Below are positions 1 through 14,241 of a stretch of DNA of 64,000 bases, one piece after another (positions within the stretch are counted from its first letter, which is position 1; each line of letters opens with the position of its first letter). Position numbers and translations under genes: made by a program. The stretch spans positions 12,702,882-12,766,881 of the forward strand of contig OY741281.1 of the NCBI GenBank assembly GCA_963514095.1. Direction: 5' to 3'. The notes under the pieces were generated by a model that saw only the letters and a list, made by a program, of their open reading frames with translations, searched no databases and had not been told where the DNA came from. This DNA is from Eutrigla gurnardus. Lineage: Eukaryota; Chordata; Actinopteri; Perciformes; Triglidae.

Positions 1-3000
1 CGTGGCCAGAGTGTGCTGGGCTTCTGTGGAGGAGTGACAAAATGAGAGTTAGGGGATGACAGAAAAACACTGAAGACCAATTACTAAAACTGCAATGTTA
101 CAACAGAATGGTGATAAAAGTACTGTGCAGCGACTGAAGATGCTCAATTAAGGAAAAAGAATGCCAGCTGTATGATTCTCTTTTCCCTTAGTTTTTCAAT
201 AAGCTTTAGATGCACAAATAGCTTGAACACGAAACAGCAATCGCAGAAACTATTGCCTGCTACCAAAGAAATCTTCACCTTGATCAACCTCCTTGTTGCC
301 AAAAACATGACTGGAAGCAGCAACTATGGGCTTCATTAGCTGCACAATCTGAAAGGGGGGGAAAACAAGAAAAGAAATATGGTAATAATGTTCAATACAT
401 GCAATCCAGTCCGTGGCCCAAACTCACACGTTGTAAGATATGAAACTACAAGTTTCAGGATTATCATTGAAGCGTTTGTTAAAACTGATTGCGCTTCATC
501 AAATGTTTGCCTCCTGTTGTAATCTCTTTCTCTCAATTTGTCTAAATTCCTATTTAGACATATGCTGTATGAATATGCAATGTGTTGGGAGTAATACTTT
601 ATAAAACATGTAATAAAAAATGATTGAAAGCCAGGCTTTTTCGTGGTCCATATAAAGCATGTTGGCGTCATTCTAAGCATTTGAACAGCTGCTCCAACAT
701 CAATGAATTGGGTTTGTCATTATTTATAGGCATGAGTAGAGCATTGAAAGATGAATTTTAACAAATGAATGTGCCTGTGGTGTTTGCACACCTGCTTAAT
801 GCCACCATGAACAAGTGTGATTATCCCATTCAAAGAAAATGGCTTATATAGTTTTCAGTGAGGCAGGAAACACGTTTTACTGGAGCACGTATACACAGTA
901 TTACTGCTAGTATTATAACAAGCCTGGGTGTCAGTGGAGGCAGATATACATGTTTAATACCAGCTGTAAAGTGTGTTTGTATTGTACCAGATCAGGACTA
1001 TTTGTGTAGAGCATAGCCAGGCAGCTGAACACCGTCTTGTTCTCCTCCAAGTCTTCTTTGAGGGGAAGACGACCCACCAGAGCAGGAACAACCTGTTAGA
1101 GAGCGCACCATGTCTGTTGTCATTTTCCTCCTCGTGAAAATGTGGCGTCAGCAACGATTGTGACGATTTGTTGTCAGGGGTGCAAGCTGTAACTTTACCT
1201 GCTCAAGAGGGACAGCTTCCACATTGCTCATGATCATCCTGCAGAGGGCAGCACACAGGTTGTCAATCACCCTGAGGTCTGACTCTTTGGTCAGCATGTT
1301 GGAAAACACAGACAGCATCATCGGATAGTCTCTGGTACACACTCCACTAAGGAACAGTTGCATGTGTTGTGTACTTTTTTTAAATGTATGCATTAATACA
1401 CGTCACACTCCCACACTTGTAAAAGGATACGATACACAGATGGGTCCAGCTGCCTGGGCCAGACATCCCAGTCCAAACACGCTGTTGTTGCGGACCTCAG
1501 GATCACTGTCCCTCACTCCAGCTACAAGCACGGGAAGCAAGCGGTTGGACAGTCTGCCGGCCACTCCTTGGCCCCCAGACACGCTAACGAGGGCCTGCAG
1601 GATTTCCCCGATGGTACCCACAGAGAAGGACCGGTCTGCCACTGTGCATGAGGATTTCTTTTTGCGGGAGAAATAAAATTAATTAGTGTGACATGTCAAA
1701 GGAGAAGTCCAGTTGTTGTGAGTAGGACCAAACTCACAGTTTTGCTCATGAGGAGAGGCAGCAGGTCATTTAGGAAAGGGGCAAACTTGTCTCCAGGCAC
1801 AGAAGAGGCCAGCAGGGGAATTCCCTCCCCGGCAAACTCCTGGAGCATGGCGTCATACTCTGCCTGAACCAGGAAGCACATCAACAATCATCACACAACA
1901 GTGATGGGGACACAGACATTTGGAAAGAATGGGTTAAAAAAAGCAAATATCTATATATTCTATTCTATATTTATATCTATCAATATATAGAATTTTTGAC
2001 AGTCAAAGTGCATGCAGTTTGGTGGATGGTTGGAAGATAGATTAAACGTCTTGCATTAACAGAGCTATGTTCTATCCATTCATCTTCATAGGACCACCAA
2101 CCTGTTGTTCTTCATCATCAGCTTCATCACCACCTCCGTCCTGACAAACGGTCTGAACAGAGAGAAAAACAATGGTGGAGGGTTGGTAGCATAACGCCGA
2201 CCACATAAAGCTATCACTCCATCCTCATCAGTATACCCTCTCCTCACCTTTTTCTTAAGCACATCACGGATGACATGGCTGATCTCCTTGAGGCGTAAAG
2301 GGTTTTTGAAGGCCTCCTCCTTGCAGGTCTTCATGACATTGTTCATGGTTTCCAGAACACCCATCACAACCTGGCGTTCACGCTCCGTGCGCACCGTTTC
2401 CACAAAGCAGGGAAGCACCAAATCCAGCAATTTCAACAGGGCTGGGGGTGGGACAGAAGATACACCAGTATGAGGAGGAATAACATTTAAATTTGCTAAA
2501 AGGCAACTATATTGATACATTTAGGACAAAACCCAAGTTAGCTGGCCTCTACCTGACTGCTTGCAATGGTATATGACAATACTTTACATGGGGAAAAGAG
2601 TATGTCATAGATAACAACAGTAGCGTAGAGTTCCCGAGAAGAGGTTTTACCCTGGTGGTTGGCTTCAGTGGGATTTTCCTTCCACACTTGATGCTGTGCT
2701 CGACAAAATTGGCCCATGGCTCCAAATGCTGCCGTGCGGACGTCCTCATGGGGAAACTAGGGAGGGAAGTAACACGCACAGAATTAAACAAGACACTAAA
2801 TCTCCACCATGACCAGTGGAATCAAGCTAAGGTTGACTCTGACTTAGAGTAATATAACACAAGTCAAATAACCATACTAGATACAGTTCAAAGCTAGTCT
2901 AACATAATGATTGAAAGCATGGTAAATGTGCAAGAATTGCATTATAACAAACACAGACCACAACAATGCCCTTCACAGCACATTAGACACAGAAGGATGA

Positions 3001-3444
3001 TTGGGCCGACCAGACAGACTCACTTACATCTCTCATCTCGTAAACCTGCTGGAAGCTGGACTCCAGGAAGGGCTGGAAGGCAACACTGTCGGGGGAAATC
3101 ACAGCAACACAAGTTCAAATATACACATGTAAGTAATATAACAAGCTTCTTGAGTATACAGCTAACAAAATTAGACAGAAAAGAAATAAACTACACCCAT
3201 AATATTCTAATGACTTGCTGCAATAAACGTTTCTGAGAATAGTCAGACCTCAACAGAAATAAAAATTGTCATATAAATGCTAAGACTGGAGCCTTGTAAA
3301 CATTGATGTTACCCAGTGCTGAAGGCAATCTCTCCCAGTGCATCACAGGCATCCTCCTTCTCATCGATGTAGGCGTTCTCCACACTGAACCTGAGAGATG
3401 GATAGACATGGATCAGACCGAGAGAGAGAGCAGTGTTTTACTCT

Positions 3445-3486
<42 letters not shown>

Positions 3487-6400
3487 CATATACGTGTATG
3501 ACCCCTACCCTGCAACATCATGGACATCTGTCTCAGGCTCATCTTCCAGAAAATCATCCATGTCTTTTTGTTCTTCATTGTCACCATCATCATCATCATC
3601 GTCTTCATCCAGCAGAACAAATGTCTTGTCCTCCTCAACATGTGCCTGAAGCAAGGACGGAGGAGGTTGATAAGTGAAACGCTGCATTATTATTCATATT
3701 AGGAATAGCCTGCATGTTTCAGAGTTGTATTTTTGCTTCATACCGTAATGCCTTCATTTGACTTGAGCGCAAGCAGCATGACTGTTGTAATGGCAGTGAG
3801 GTGAGGAGTCAGGCACTCCGGGCTGACTGTGGATACAGCAGAGTATAGACTGTACCTGACGGGTGAAAGCACAGAGAGAAGTACAGGTTACAGTCCTAAT
3901 GCTATTTATAATAATATAAACATTGTCTTTTCTGTCTTTCCTTTTAGAAAATCATGCTCCAGAACATACGGTCTATTCTCCATAAATTATTAAATTGAAT
4001 TGTTTAAATAACCAAACATTTCCACATGATGAAACAGAACAATATGAACATTCATGTGACTCAATGGTGTACTGCACAAAACTATGGAAGAATATCTCCT
4101 GTGACCCCCCTCTGGTCCCAACCCAGTCACTGGAACTAACTGACTGCTTTAAACTAACAGACTTTTTTTGTGCACTGGTCCATCGAGTACAAATAAAAAA
4201 TAAAAAGAAGAAGAAGGAGACGGCATTTACACATAAATGTACATACGTGCAGCGCCTCAAGTCAGGGTCATCAATGGTGTCAGTGAGGTTGAGACCCAGT
4301 TGAACACACTCTGCAGCAAGAGGACCGAAGACATCTTTGCCGATGGTACGGGCGAGGACAGAGAGAGTATCTAACAGAGACAACAAAAGATGATCAACAT
4401 GCATTCATTCACGCTGTTGAGTATGGCATTCTGTATGGATGCAAATTGTTGTTTCCAGAACAGAGTAAAACTAAATCTAGATGATCACAAGATATATGTA
4501 TAACACATGCCAACAAGGTGTTTTTTTATTCCAAATATACCAACATCACTTCTTCCTTTTCCTTTACAAACTGTGGTTTACCTACCCAAGGACTGGGTTT
4601 GCAGAGACCTCATTTCCTCTGTGCTGGAAGTCAGGAAGCCCTTCAGGCTTTCAATAATTGGAGGGAAGTAAGGAACCAGCAGCTCCTTGGCAGCATTGGC
4701 TGAGAAGACAGTAAATCACAATAGGGCGTGGGTCACTTCACTTTGATCCAAGCAGTAACACTAGAGTAGCACCTCTTTAGCCAGAAATTACCTGGTGATC
4801 ATTGTTTGTAAAACTGCTCTCTCAGCTCTCCACATCAGAAATACATCCCTAAACTAAATTAAACTGTAGACTTGCGTAATACTAACATGTTGATTATGAC
4901 AATCGTGACAATCTTTTACGTTTTTGAAGCTGTATTAAACTGTATTAAACTTAACCTTTAGGTTGCATAGTAAGCCAGACAATTTGCATGATTGCATTTG
5001 ATGAAACTTTGAAAGCTTACATACCTATGGCACCTATGGCAGACACAGTAAGCTCTTTTATCTTGAGGTTCTCAGTGTTGTTAAGGGCAGACAACATAGT
5101 ATCCATCAGGGTGGGCAGGTAGGGCTCGATATCTGCTCCTGTTTAGCAAAAAAGACAGAGGGGATAAAGCATATAGATCCTGTTCCAAAAATGTGGATGA
5201 CAAAAGCTTTGGCTCATGGATATAAAAAAATACATCTTGTGAATTAATATAATGGATCCAAATGAACTTAATAACGAATATAAAGCACATGTAAACTTTT
5301 CCAGCTTACCAAGGTTCTCCATGAAGTTCTCTAGGGCATAAAAGGCCTTAGTGACATGGCCGACTTTGGCTTGGTTCAAGGACGAAAGATAGCCCAGCAG
5401 CAAAGGCATCAACTCTGCACAGTACTTGCTCACTTCAGGCTGGAAAACAGATGAAAATAAACAAATTCAGTTTGACATAGTAATAGATTTTGTTTTTACT
5501 ATAATAGCAACAACAATACCCAATTGTATCGATATATACTGTTAAAACACAAGCTAAACATTCAAGCAACAGCGAAGGGAAGAAACGTTTGTACCGTTGT
5601 ACATGTTGCTGTGTTGGCTCACCTGTAAATGTTCAGAGAACTGTCCCAGGGCAAAGAGGCCGGCACTGCGCACCACCTGATTACTGTCCGAAAGACTCTG
5701 GCACACTGTCTGCAGTATTGATGACAGCATCCTAACACAGATACAGATAAAAAGGTGAATATAAAAATCCTGGTGACCACCCCTCATAAAGACTATGGGT
5801 GGGATGTTTTAGACATACTAAAAAGAAAAACATAAATATAAATAACACTTTTCTACACAACTGGACATACTTTGTGCGTATGTGGTCAGCACATCCTTCA
5901 GCCAGCACAGCAAGACACATGAGACCCCCCTTCTTCTCATAGGGGTTTTGACTGGCAAGGCAGGTCTGTGTGAGGGGCATCTAAAACACAGCACACATGG
6001 GACAGTTAGCCGAGTCAGGGCTGTGAACACAGGTTATTTAAATACACAATGCAGTTTTAAAGGAAAAATAAATTTCACCTTAACTGTATCTGTTATTGTT
6101 TACATTGATATCCAGATGACCTACCAGTTGTTGAAACAGTTTCTCTGGGGGCATATGGAGTGCCATAGTGTCAATAATCTAGAAATACAGCAACAAAAAA
6201 TGTATCAATAATCTTCCTTGCAACATAAGGACACATTGTATATCAACACAAATACCTGAGCAGCACAGTGTTTTGGGTTGTCACTGTCTGTGCCATCTCC
6301 ACCGTCATCCTCCTGATCCTCTGGGTCCTGCTCACCAGGTGGGGGAGATGCAATCAGCACAGGGAAAATGGCCTGCAGGATGGGATTCAGCAGCTTCTGC

Positions 6401-8694
6401 TTCAGCACGATCTACAAAGCAGAGGAAATTATAAGGATTTATTTTATTTAGTCAATATAATGACACTTATGTGTCAGCTTTCTGCTAGCTGACACTGCAT
6501 TTAGCCAAATAAGTAAAAAGTATAAATCTTTTATTAATAGCCGATAGGTGACTTTACCGTGCTCTTCAGTTTGATGAGGAAGGTAATACAAGACAGTGCT
6601 TTCACCCGCAGGGAGTCACTCAGTGTTGTGTCACTGCCCACCTGACACAAACGATATTGAAAATATTTTATTAGAATTACCATAACCCTAAAGTCAGTTA
6701 TGAAATCAAAATTAAATTCAAAACACAAGAGTGGGTATTAAGGACAGAATTCAGCTCACACCTCCAAGCAGAAACGGACAATGTCAGCAACATGAGGGAC
6801 AATGATGGACACCTCAGTCTCCATGAGCTCATCAAACACCTCCATGGCCTCACTGGCTTGGTCCTGTGTAGATGCAGACAAACCCAAAAATTTTAAAATT
6901 CTGATTCCATCATACCCTTGAATACATTTAACTAGCAAAGACAATAACTTTCTTTCAACATATTACAATTTACCTGATCTGCCTTGATGAGGTGTTTCAG
7001 AGCAATAATCAGACTCGGAATGATTGAACGCATCTGCTTCTGTGGGGCAACAAAATTATACTTTGGGCATTAAAACTGTAGAAATCGATTTCACCTGTAA
7101 CGGTATATATTGTATATATACACTAGTTGAAAGCTGCTCCTTCCTCACCACTATCTCGTCTGTGCCAGCGTATGCAGTTATGGCTGTGAGGGTGAGGATG
7201 CAGTAGTACAAGGCTGTTGGGTTGCTGGGGTCCTGCAGCACAGTACTAAACAGCTGTAGTAGCTGGGAGTAGTGAGGACTGAAAGGCTCAGGATTTGACT
7301 CTATCACCTTATTCAGCAGCAACAGGCCAATCTGTTGGGACAGAAGAGCATTGATATTCCGAAGATATTATTGATTAAGATCATCATTTAAACAATGCTT
7401 AATGTAAAATCATCAAATGAAAAAACAGAATTAAAAAAACACATCATCTGAAGGTCTAACTGCAAAAACACAGTGATCTGTTGAATTAGTATATAAAAAT
7501 GAACTACTTCTTAATTCCTCCGTGTTCCATGAGTCCTGTACCTGTCTGTCATGAGGGTTGCTGCTCTTGGTGGATTGATTGAGGAGCTGCAGTAGGGCAG
7601 GCCAGCGGTCTGGAGTCTCATGTTTAACCATCACTGCGCACAGTTGGGAGAGTGAGTGCTGCACTGTATGCCTGCAAAATACAGATGCATAGACATTTAC
7701 ATAGAGTTCAGGATCAATCATCCATTACATTTCACATGTATATGAACACATATGGTCATACACACTTCATTTTATGCGTGTGATTTAAGACAGCGTGTTA
7801 TTATATAAACTGAATTGCTTACTCCGTTTCCTGCATGAAGGCTTGCAACACCACTGACTTAAGGCTGCATGGATGAAGGAAGAGATCACAATTACAACTT
7901 ATTTTTATCCTGTTACGATAGTTGCGAATTCTTCAATGAAAATAAATGAGCAGACCTCTCTCTATCATCAGGGCTAATCTTCTTCCAGTGCTTCTTCACT
8001 CTCAACCTCAGCATCACAGCAGCTGACTGGCGAATCTAAGAGGTGAAATCAGGGAAAAATTTCAGGAGGTTTATATAGACGATATAGACTGAGACAAGAG
8101 CTGACAGCCATCACTCATCAGTCTTTCACATAAACATACTAATTCTGGAAACAATTCTCATCCCACTGGATAAAACAAACACAATACCTGGGGGTTTTGG
8201 GAGCCACTCATGACAGCACAAAGAGCTGGTATAATAGTTGGGTTTTTGAAAGCCTCTTTCAGCTGGGCGGTGGCCTAAAGGGGGACAAAAGAGGTCTCAC
8301 CGAGTTAGACTGGCTGCCACAAACCGGCAAAGTTACATTATTTTAGAAACCACAAGGGAACCATAGATATTAAAAACTACAGCCAAATGACTCACAAGGC
8401 AGGCGTTCACTTGCCCCCTTTAAATTAAACTGACAGTCTAAGTTAAGCACGGTTTGAACAAAGTGGTGTTGAGTATGTCCAGCAACTGGTTGACAATTAG
8501 CTAGCCGAACGTTACAGACGTTAACTTAGCTAGGTTAGCTAGCATAGTTCGACAGTTGACCGTTAGATATGAGATTTCGCCTATAACGTTACTAATGCTA
8601 ACCACAACAAAGTTATTAATGGCATCACCTGCTGAATAACAGCATTGTCAGGCTGAGTCAGCTGTAGAAGAATTGTCTCAAGTTCGTCCGCCAT
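1..8694 (-). CDS. ipo4: Importin-4, partial at the 3' end
   Basis: Importin-beta family nuclear import receptor, a HEAT-repeat superhelix that binds cargo (histones and ribosomal proteins are known for IPO4) and Ran-GTP. The protein follows human IPO4 from end to end, with landmarks such as GLFALGQFSE, YALENFMENLG, DDPDLRRCTY, RERQVVMGVLE and the AEYDAML segment. Coding exons in transcript order: 8694-8629, 8274-8188, 8035-7956, 7864-7823, 7671-7542, 7331-7149, 7039-6974, 6863-6762, 6641-6558, 6411-6256, 6178-6125, 5980-5871, 5731-5623, 5439-5310, 5138-5025, 4699-4586, 4370-4247, 3855-3744, 3645-3509, 3390-3313, 3085-3028, 2756-2651, 2441-2248, 2152-2102, 1863-1738, 1657-1438, 1329-1199, 1092-988, 348-279, 23-1. 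All joins keep phase. They give 1054 codons against 1081 residues in human, so about 30 residues lie off the left edge. The start is the ATG opening MADELETILLQL. Exon 19 (3645-3509) encodes an acidic loop with six Asp in a row. The 1438 and 1329 boundaries are the least certain. Confidence 0.96.
3447..3486. repeat. (AGT)n microsatellite
   Basis: About 13 perfect trinucleotide units in the ipo4 intron between the exons at 3509-3645 and 3313-3390. It is likely length-polymorphic. No function is suggested. Confidence 0.95.
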
Positions 8695-9150
8695 CTCGAC
8701 AGCTCAGAGCTGCACCTTCAGTTCCTGTGACGGTTAAAGTGAAGTTAACGCGAATGTTTCTAACGAACGGGTCGAGATAAACGAGTTGTCCTGTCGCGGT
8801 TAGGTTACCCCAAGTATCTTTAGACAGTCAAATGTGTATACACGGCCTCTGTGGGCAGGTCTAATCGCTAGAGAGAGTTGCCGTGAAAAATCGCTTTAAA
8901 AAGTCGTATACGTGTTAAGCTATGAAGCCGAAAAGGCGACAGTGACAGGTTGGAGCCCCTAGCTTGGTCTGGTCCGTTTGGGCTTCAAGTGGCAGCACGG
9001 CAGCACGCGGGGCAGAACCGGCCAGGAGTTCCATGTGAGTTGAGTTAAAGGGACCAGCAACAACCAGAGTGCGTTCAGTCTGTTAGAAACAAACAGCGCC
9101 TCCTAACGAAGAGGAGGGCGCGGTGCAACATCAGTGCCAGGTACACTGAA
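8695..9150 (-). promoter_or_regulatory. ipo4 5' UTR and promoter interval
   Basis: The sequence upstream of the ipo4 ATG is CpG-richer than its surroundings up to about 9,130 and then drops to AT-rich DNA. I see no TATA box, which fits a housekeeping promoter. The transcription start cannot be fixed from sequence alone. Confidence 0.4.
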
Positions 9151-11740
9151 AACTAATTTACTATATTTATGGATGCACTTTTATTGCAATGACCTACAAA
9201 CTCATGAATTAGTAAACAACAAAACCTGTATTTGCATGTATTACTATTATTTCGTTACTATTTATTCACCTAATTATTAACAGAAACAAGAAAATCATAC
9301 ATTCAAGCATGCATCTTGCCTACATACACATTTTAGAGGTGTTGTTAATTATGCTAACCAGACAACCTTGGAGGAAGAGGGAAACTTTGAGGCACATATA
9401 TACTACCTTATTATTTAAATTATTTGGTACTTTATATGTTTTATTTCACTACATTTGAAGGGAAATATACAGCTATATAAAGTAATTGTGTGCCAGGTAT
9501 AATAGGCATACCTGGCTATAATCGATGCCGTCTAATACAACAGTTCGGCAAAAAATCCTGCCGCCATGAGGGTTTTAATATTCAATTTGTGAATTATATA
9601 GTTTAATTACATATATTTACTATACTTGAAGTAATTTAGATACTGACACTCTACTAAATAGTTCGTTCAGAGAGCTTATTGTTTTAACTGTTAAATCTCC
9701 CTCAGGGATTTGGGTAAAAAATATCTGTTTAGGTTATGTGTTTATGTGCAAAAATGAATACCAGCTGATAAATTGTCATCTCATAATTCAACACCTCCCT
9801 CTATATATGGCAAATACTATAATAATAAATAATAATCATTTTTAAAATAACTTCCTTACACCATATAAAGTAGTTCAAATGTAACCTAATTTCAGCAGCT
9901 ACCACATTAAAGTGATATTTAGCTGATAAGACTTGCATAGTTTTAATGAAGTGCAGTTTTAAGTGCACCTGAAAGGTATTTCTTACACCACTGAAGTATC
10001 TAAACACAGTGAGTACTACTGAGAAGGCTTGCATGTTGCAACTGCGATAAGGAATCCACTTGAGAGATCATTTGCACATTATTTGAGAGAACAAAACAGG
10101 TCTTGCACTTCACATCAAAAACACCCAATACTGAATACTCAACTGCAGTGACTTATCTGCACTTGAGTACAGCATGAGGTCCTAGAGGTAATCAGTATTT
10201 ATTGTGATAGAAGTATGCTCAGAAAATCTTTCAATGTTTATGTGGTAGCAAAACAAAATATATGTAGAACACTGTTTTTTCAAAGTATCAGTGCCTAACA
10301 AACACACCAGCAAAATACATGCCTGGTCATCAAAGGCAAATCTGTTGTCCTCTCATCACATTCCAATGCTAATGTATGCATACCTGATCAGCCACTCTCT
10401 ATACACACCCACACCATCGACCCACCTCCTGCACGTCTTGGCTCAGACAAACACACCCTGTCCAGGCAGAGATCAGTAGAAATGCAAATGTGCCCATTAG
10501 GCTCACTGTTCTCACATCATCTCACCACTAACTGAATCATCACCACATCAATACAGCCAAGGAGGGGGAACACAAACAACAACTTGGATGGTGACATGCA
10601 GCTAATCTAAATCATCTTTGTGAAAAGGATTGCAAATGGCGGTAAAAAGCGGTTTGCGTCAACATGTCCATTCAGCCCTTGACGGAGAATGAGGAAGCTT
10701 TAGTCTCAGTCTTGCAGCACTCATGTACAAAGGGCAGAAATTAAAGAGTTAAATATATGTTTGTGATATATGTGAGACTAAAGGTATTACACCTCACAGA
10801 CAGCTCTTCAAACGGTATTGTTCTGTCATATAGCTCACTCTACAGGCTTGGCTGCCTTAGAGGTTATATTTGTATCGCTCAACCATTAACAATCATGCTG
10901 ACTAAGACGTTATAGTGGTTCATAAACTATTCATGGTTGAGACCCAGATACTATATTTAGTCTATTGATCTGGTACCAAAGCTTGTGAAAACATTGTTAA
11001 TTATGCCCTTTGGGGAGTCTGAAGAAAAGCATGCTTATGTCCTCATAAAGCAGCATGTGACGGTTATCTAGTATTTGGATAGCCCCTTTAGTTTCTGATT
11101 TCTTTTTTGTAAAACTGTTTGGCACACACACAAAAAAAACCTTCCTGCTTATAGATCCCTTGCTGCACAATATCCAGCCAAAACCAACGCACAAGATGCC
11201 ATAAAGATAACTGCCTTATCAGTGAGTCGCTATACTGCCCTTTCCTAGTTGGGGATTAGAGGGATATAAAAGATGTTTCTCACAGCTGAAGGTGTGCTTA
11301 AACAAACATGACTACAAAACACAGACACTGTATCTGAGCCTCAAGTATTGTTAAGAGTTGCATCTCTTGATCACAAATAGTGGATTTAGGAAACACAAGG
11401 ATGGGCACAAGGTAATTGGGAGTAATTTGATCATACACAAATTCAAAATAATTATTTAGGAATATGTATCACGTAAACAGATTATCTGTTGACATAACAA
11501 AAGCAGACGTTGACTCTCAAACGCTCTTGAACACAAAAAGATCAGTGACAATTCTTACCATGCAAGTATATATAATGCATATCCATTACCAAACAAAATT
11601 ACTTTTCATGAAATACCCACAATTTTCACACAATGGCAGAAGCTGTTCCATCCCCTTTATTTGTGTGTGACATAATAATTCTGTTCTGAACATTTTTAAT
11701 CTAGGTAGAGTTTTGTGCTATTGATAAAAAGTGGGTTAGA
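9151..11740. other. ipo4-nanog intergenic spacer
   Basis: AT-rich DNA with no convincing exon, RNA gene or recognisable transposon. The short open frames here are unsupported. Any distal control elements of nanog could lie here but cannot be identified by eye. Confidence 0.6.
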
Positions 11741-12083
11741 GGATTGACCAAAGTGGCCAATGAAATGGCACGAAGGGCTGAATCAAAGAGATTGGCTCGA
11801 TTAATCCAAACACCCACCTACATCCCCGCCCACACCCACGAACGTCTCTATAAACTGCCTCGGCGACGCTGCGCGCAATTTTTGAAGTTGGTTGGCTCGC
11901 TTGTTTTAATTGGACGTGTCCTTGCATGTATTTGCCTCCTCAGATCACTGGACAGTCCTGTTATTTTAAAGCTTTTTTAATTAAAACCAGAGCTCATCTT
12001 GTTTTTTTTATAGCTGTTTATAGAGACGTTTGTGTGTGTTTTTTGGGGCGTTTAATATCGTCACACACCAAACTGCAAGGGAA
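11741..12083 (+). promoter_or_regulatory. Probable nanog core promoter and 5' UTR
   Basis: A compact promoter-like array precedes the nanog ATG: CCAAT at 11757-11761, an inverted CCAAT (ATTGG) near 11791, a CCCCGCCCACACCC Sp1/KLF-type box at about 11824-11837, and TATAAA at 11849-11854. That TATA box predicts transcription starting near 11,880 and a 5' UTR of about 200 nt. No good match to a mammalian-style Oct4-Sox2 composite site was seen in this interval. Confidence 0.55.
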
Positions 12084-14241
12084 ATGGCAGACTGGAAGCC
12101 GCAGATAAGTTACAACTACAACCCTTCCTACCATGCCTTCGCATACGGCCTCGTGTACCAACCCGGACCAGAGCAAAACCACGGGAACCTGCCGAGCTGG
12201 GGCGACACTGGAGTCACGGATTTGAGCAACTATAATGGCGGAGTGACGCCGGCCTACTACGCCACCGCCGCCAGGACCCGGGAAGACTCTCCGGAGCCTC
12301 GCAGTCCGGAACAGCATGCCGTGAACGGCCACGGGCACTACCAGGGCCCCGGGCGTGTCTACCTCGGTGACACCCAAGCAGGACGTCTGATCCTGGCCGG
12401 ATCCCACCGGGCTGCGTATGATGCACGGACACATGAGGCAAGGCGGGCCGGAAGCGATTCCACCAGCGACTCGGAGGCACACACCTCACCAAGTAAGCCA
12501 TGCTAGCTAGAGTTAGCTCCAACTAAGCTAGCATTATCGCAAGAGGCTAATCTTCGAAGAGGAAGTTGGTGGAGCTACTGAAAAATGTGTATGGTGTTGT
12601 CGGTGCTTACATTGCCCCCTTGGCTGATAAAGCGGATGACTTCCTTTGCCAGAATCGAAGATAAAGACCAATCCTCTTCCATCTTGTTTCTTCCAACCGT
12701 AAAATCCCGCCACTGATGCACCCGTGGAAAAGCCAAGTGGCGACCTCTCGCGATAGAATCTGAGAACATGTATTAAAATATAGGCTTGTGGAAATCGTAC
12801 GGCGTTTACATTATTAAGGACTTTATATCTATTTCTTGCTGTTATGCAGTATTTTTGTTTACCAAATTGACATATTATCTTATATTCATTGTTCTCAGAT
12901 AAAGCATATTAGATTGAACTAAATCCATGATAAATGGGGGAATCTGATCAGTGTTGACCCTGTAGCTCACCCAGGTTTGTCCTTGCTCTCATTCAGATTC
13001 ATGCAGTTCTGGCAGCAGCAGAGAAGGGAGTCTCCCCCAGACAGGCCCCGCTTCCTGGGCAAAGAAAGGGCTTGACACAGAGGTGAACTCCAGGAGCCCT
13101 CATCCCAGTGGGGATGTTTCCAACTCTCTCGTGGAGGAACCAAAACGGACCTTTGTTGTCGGCGGGAGTGAGGGTGCCAACGCTTCCTCTCTACATGTAC
13201 CCATAACTGCCCCAAAGAAGCTGTGCACTGCTGTAAATAGCCCAAAAGTAAAGGTCCGGGCAGCCTTCTCAGAGAGTCAGATGAATGCTCTTGTCCAGCG
13301 CTTCAGTGTTCAGAGGTACCTAACACCAGCTGAAATGAAGAACCTGGCAGAAATGACAGGGCTGACCTACAAACAGGTGAGGGGATTCAACAGTGTTTAA
13401 TCAAGAGCCCAACAAAATATATATGTACACATTCTGATCAACTATGATCTCCTTCCCCTTACCTGTAGGTCAAGACTTGGTTTCAGAACCGAAGAATGAA
13501 GCTACGGAGACACCAGAAAGACACCAGCTGGGTGTCTGAGCGCTACAACAAAGGCAGCCCGGTACAAGGAACCATGTACACGAACGGTCCCTCGCACGTT
13601 CCACCCGTAAGTAACTCAGTTTTCTTGCTCAACTTGTAAAGCTTGATAAAATTGTCCTGGCCAGGTTTCCTGTTGACTGATAACAGAGAAACAGCAGCTT
13701 GGACATAGAACAAAGACGTCCATAATGGAGGTCTAACCGTAGTCTGGTTATGACCTTAAAGGCGAGACGTAACACCAAACAGGATATGCTGTGGTATTAG
13801 AGACTATCAATTAAAAACAAATAAAATTAAATGGATACTTTGAACTACAATGTGCTTGTCTTTCAGTATCAGGGAGAAAACCTGCCCCAACTCAAGGAGC
13901 ATTACAACCAGCACATGATGGAGGCCGCCTTCAAGAAGACTTCTCCACAGAACCTGGCCTTCTATTTGGCTGCAATGGGCTCTGCTGCTGGATCCGCTGG
14001 TTACCCCTCATGGTCCACCGGCCCATCTCAGACCGCATTGCCCCCCAGGCACCAGGCGGGTGGCTGGTCGATGCCCCCTGGCGTTAGCCACTATGAATAC
14101 AACCCTAATGCATTCAACTCGGCCAGCGCCACCTCAGCTAATAACACTGGGCAGGACACAAGCTTCGACAGCCAAGATGGGGAGCCCGTCAACGGCCACA
14201 ACTCCTTAAACGCAGCCATGCTACACAATCCCGGACAGTAG
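12084..14241 (+). CDS. nanog: Homeobox protein Nanog
   Basis: Homeodomain transcription factor of pluripotent and germ cells; in fish the maternal protein helps activate the zygotic genome and form the yolk syncytial layer. Exons 12084-12492, 12997-13376, 13469-13606 and 13867-14241 join in phase to give 433 residues. The N-terminus MADWKPQISYNYNPSYHAFA is the conserved teleost Nanog start, which is why this ATG is preferred over an in-frame upstream one at about 12,030. The homeodomain covers residues ~222-280, with helix-3 motif VKTWFQNRRMKLRRHQ. It is split by an intron just before that motif, as in other nanog genes. The C-terminal region is rich in Ser, Asn and Gly and lacks the mammalian Trp-repeat, as expected in fish. 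The gene is flanked by ipo4 and by convergent tm9sf1. Confidence 0.95.

Noticed and set aside
12018..12482. 154-residue minus-strand ORF over nanog exon 1
   Set aside because: A shadow frame of GC-rich nanog coding sequence with no splice or homology support.
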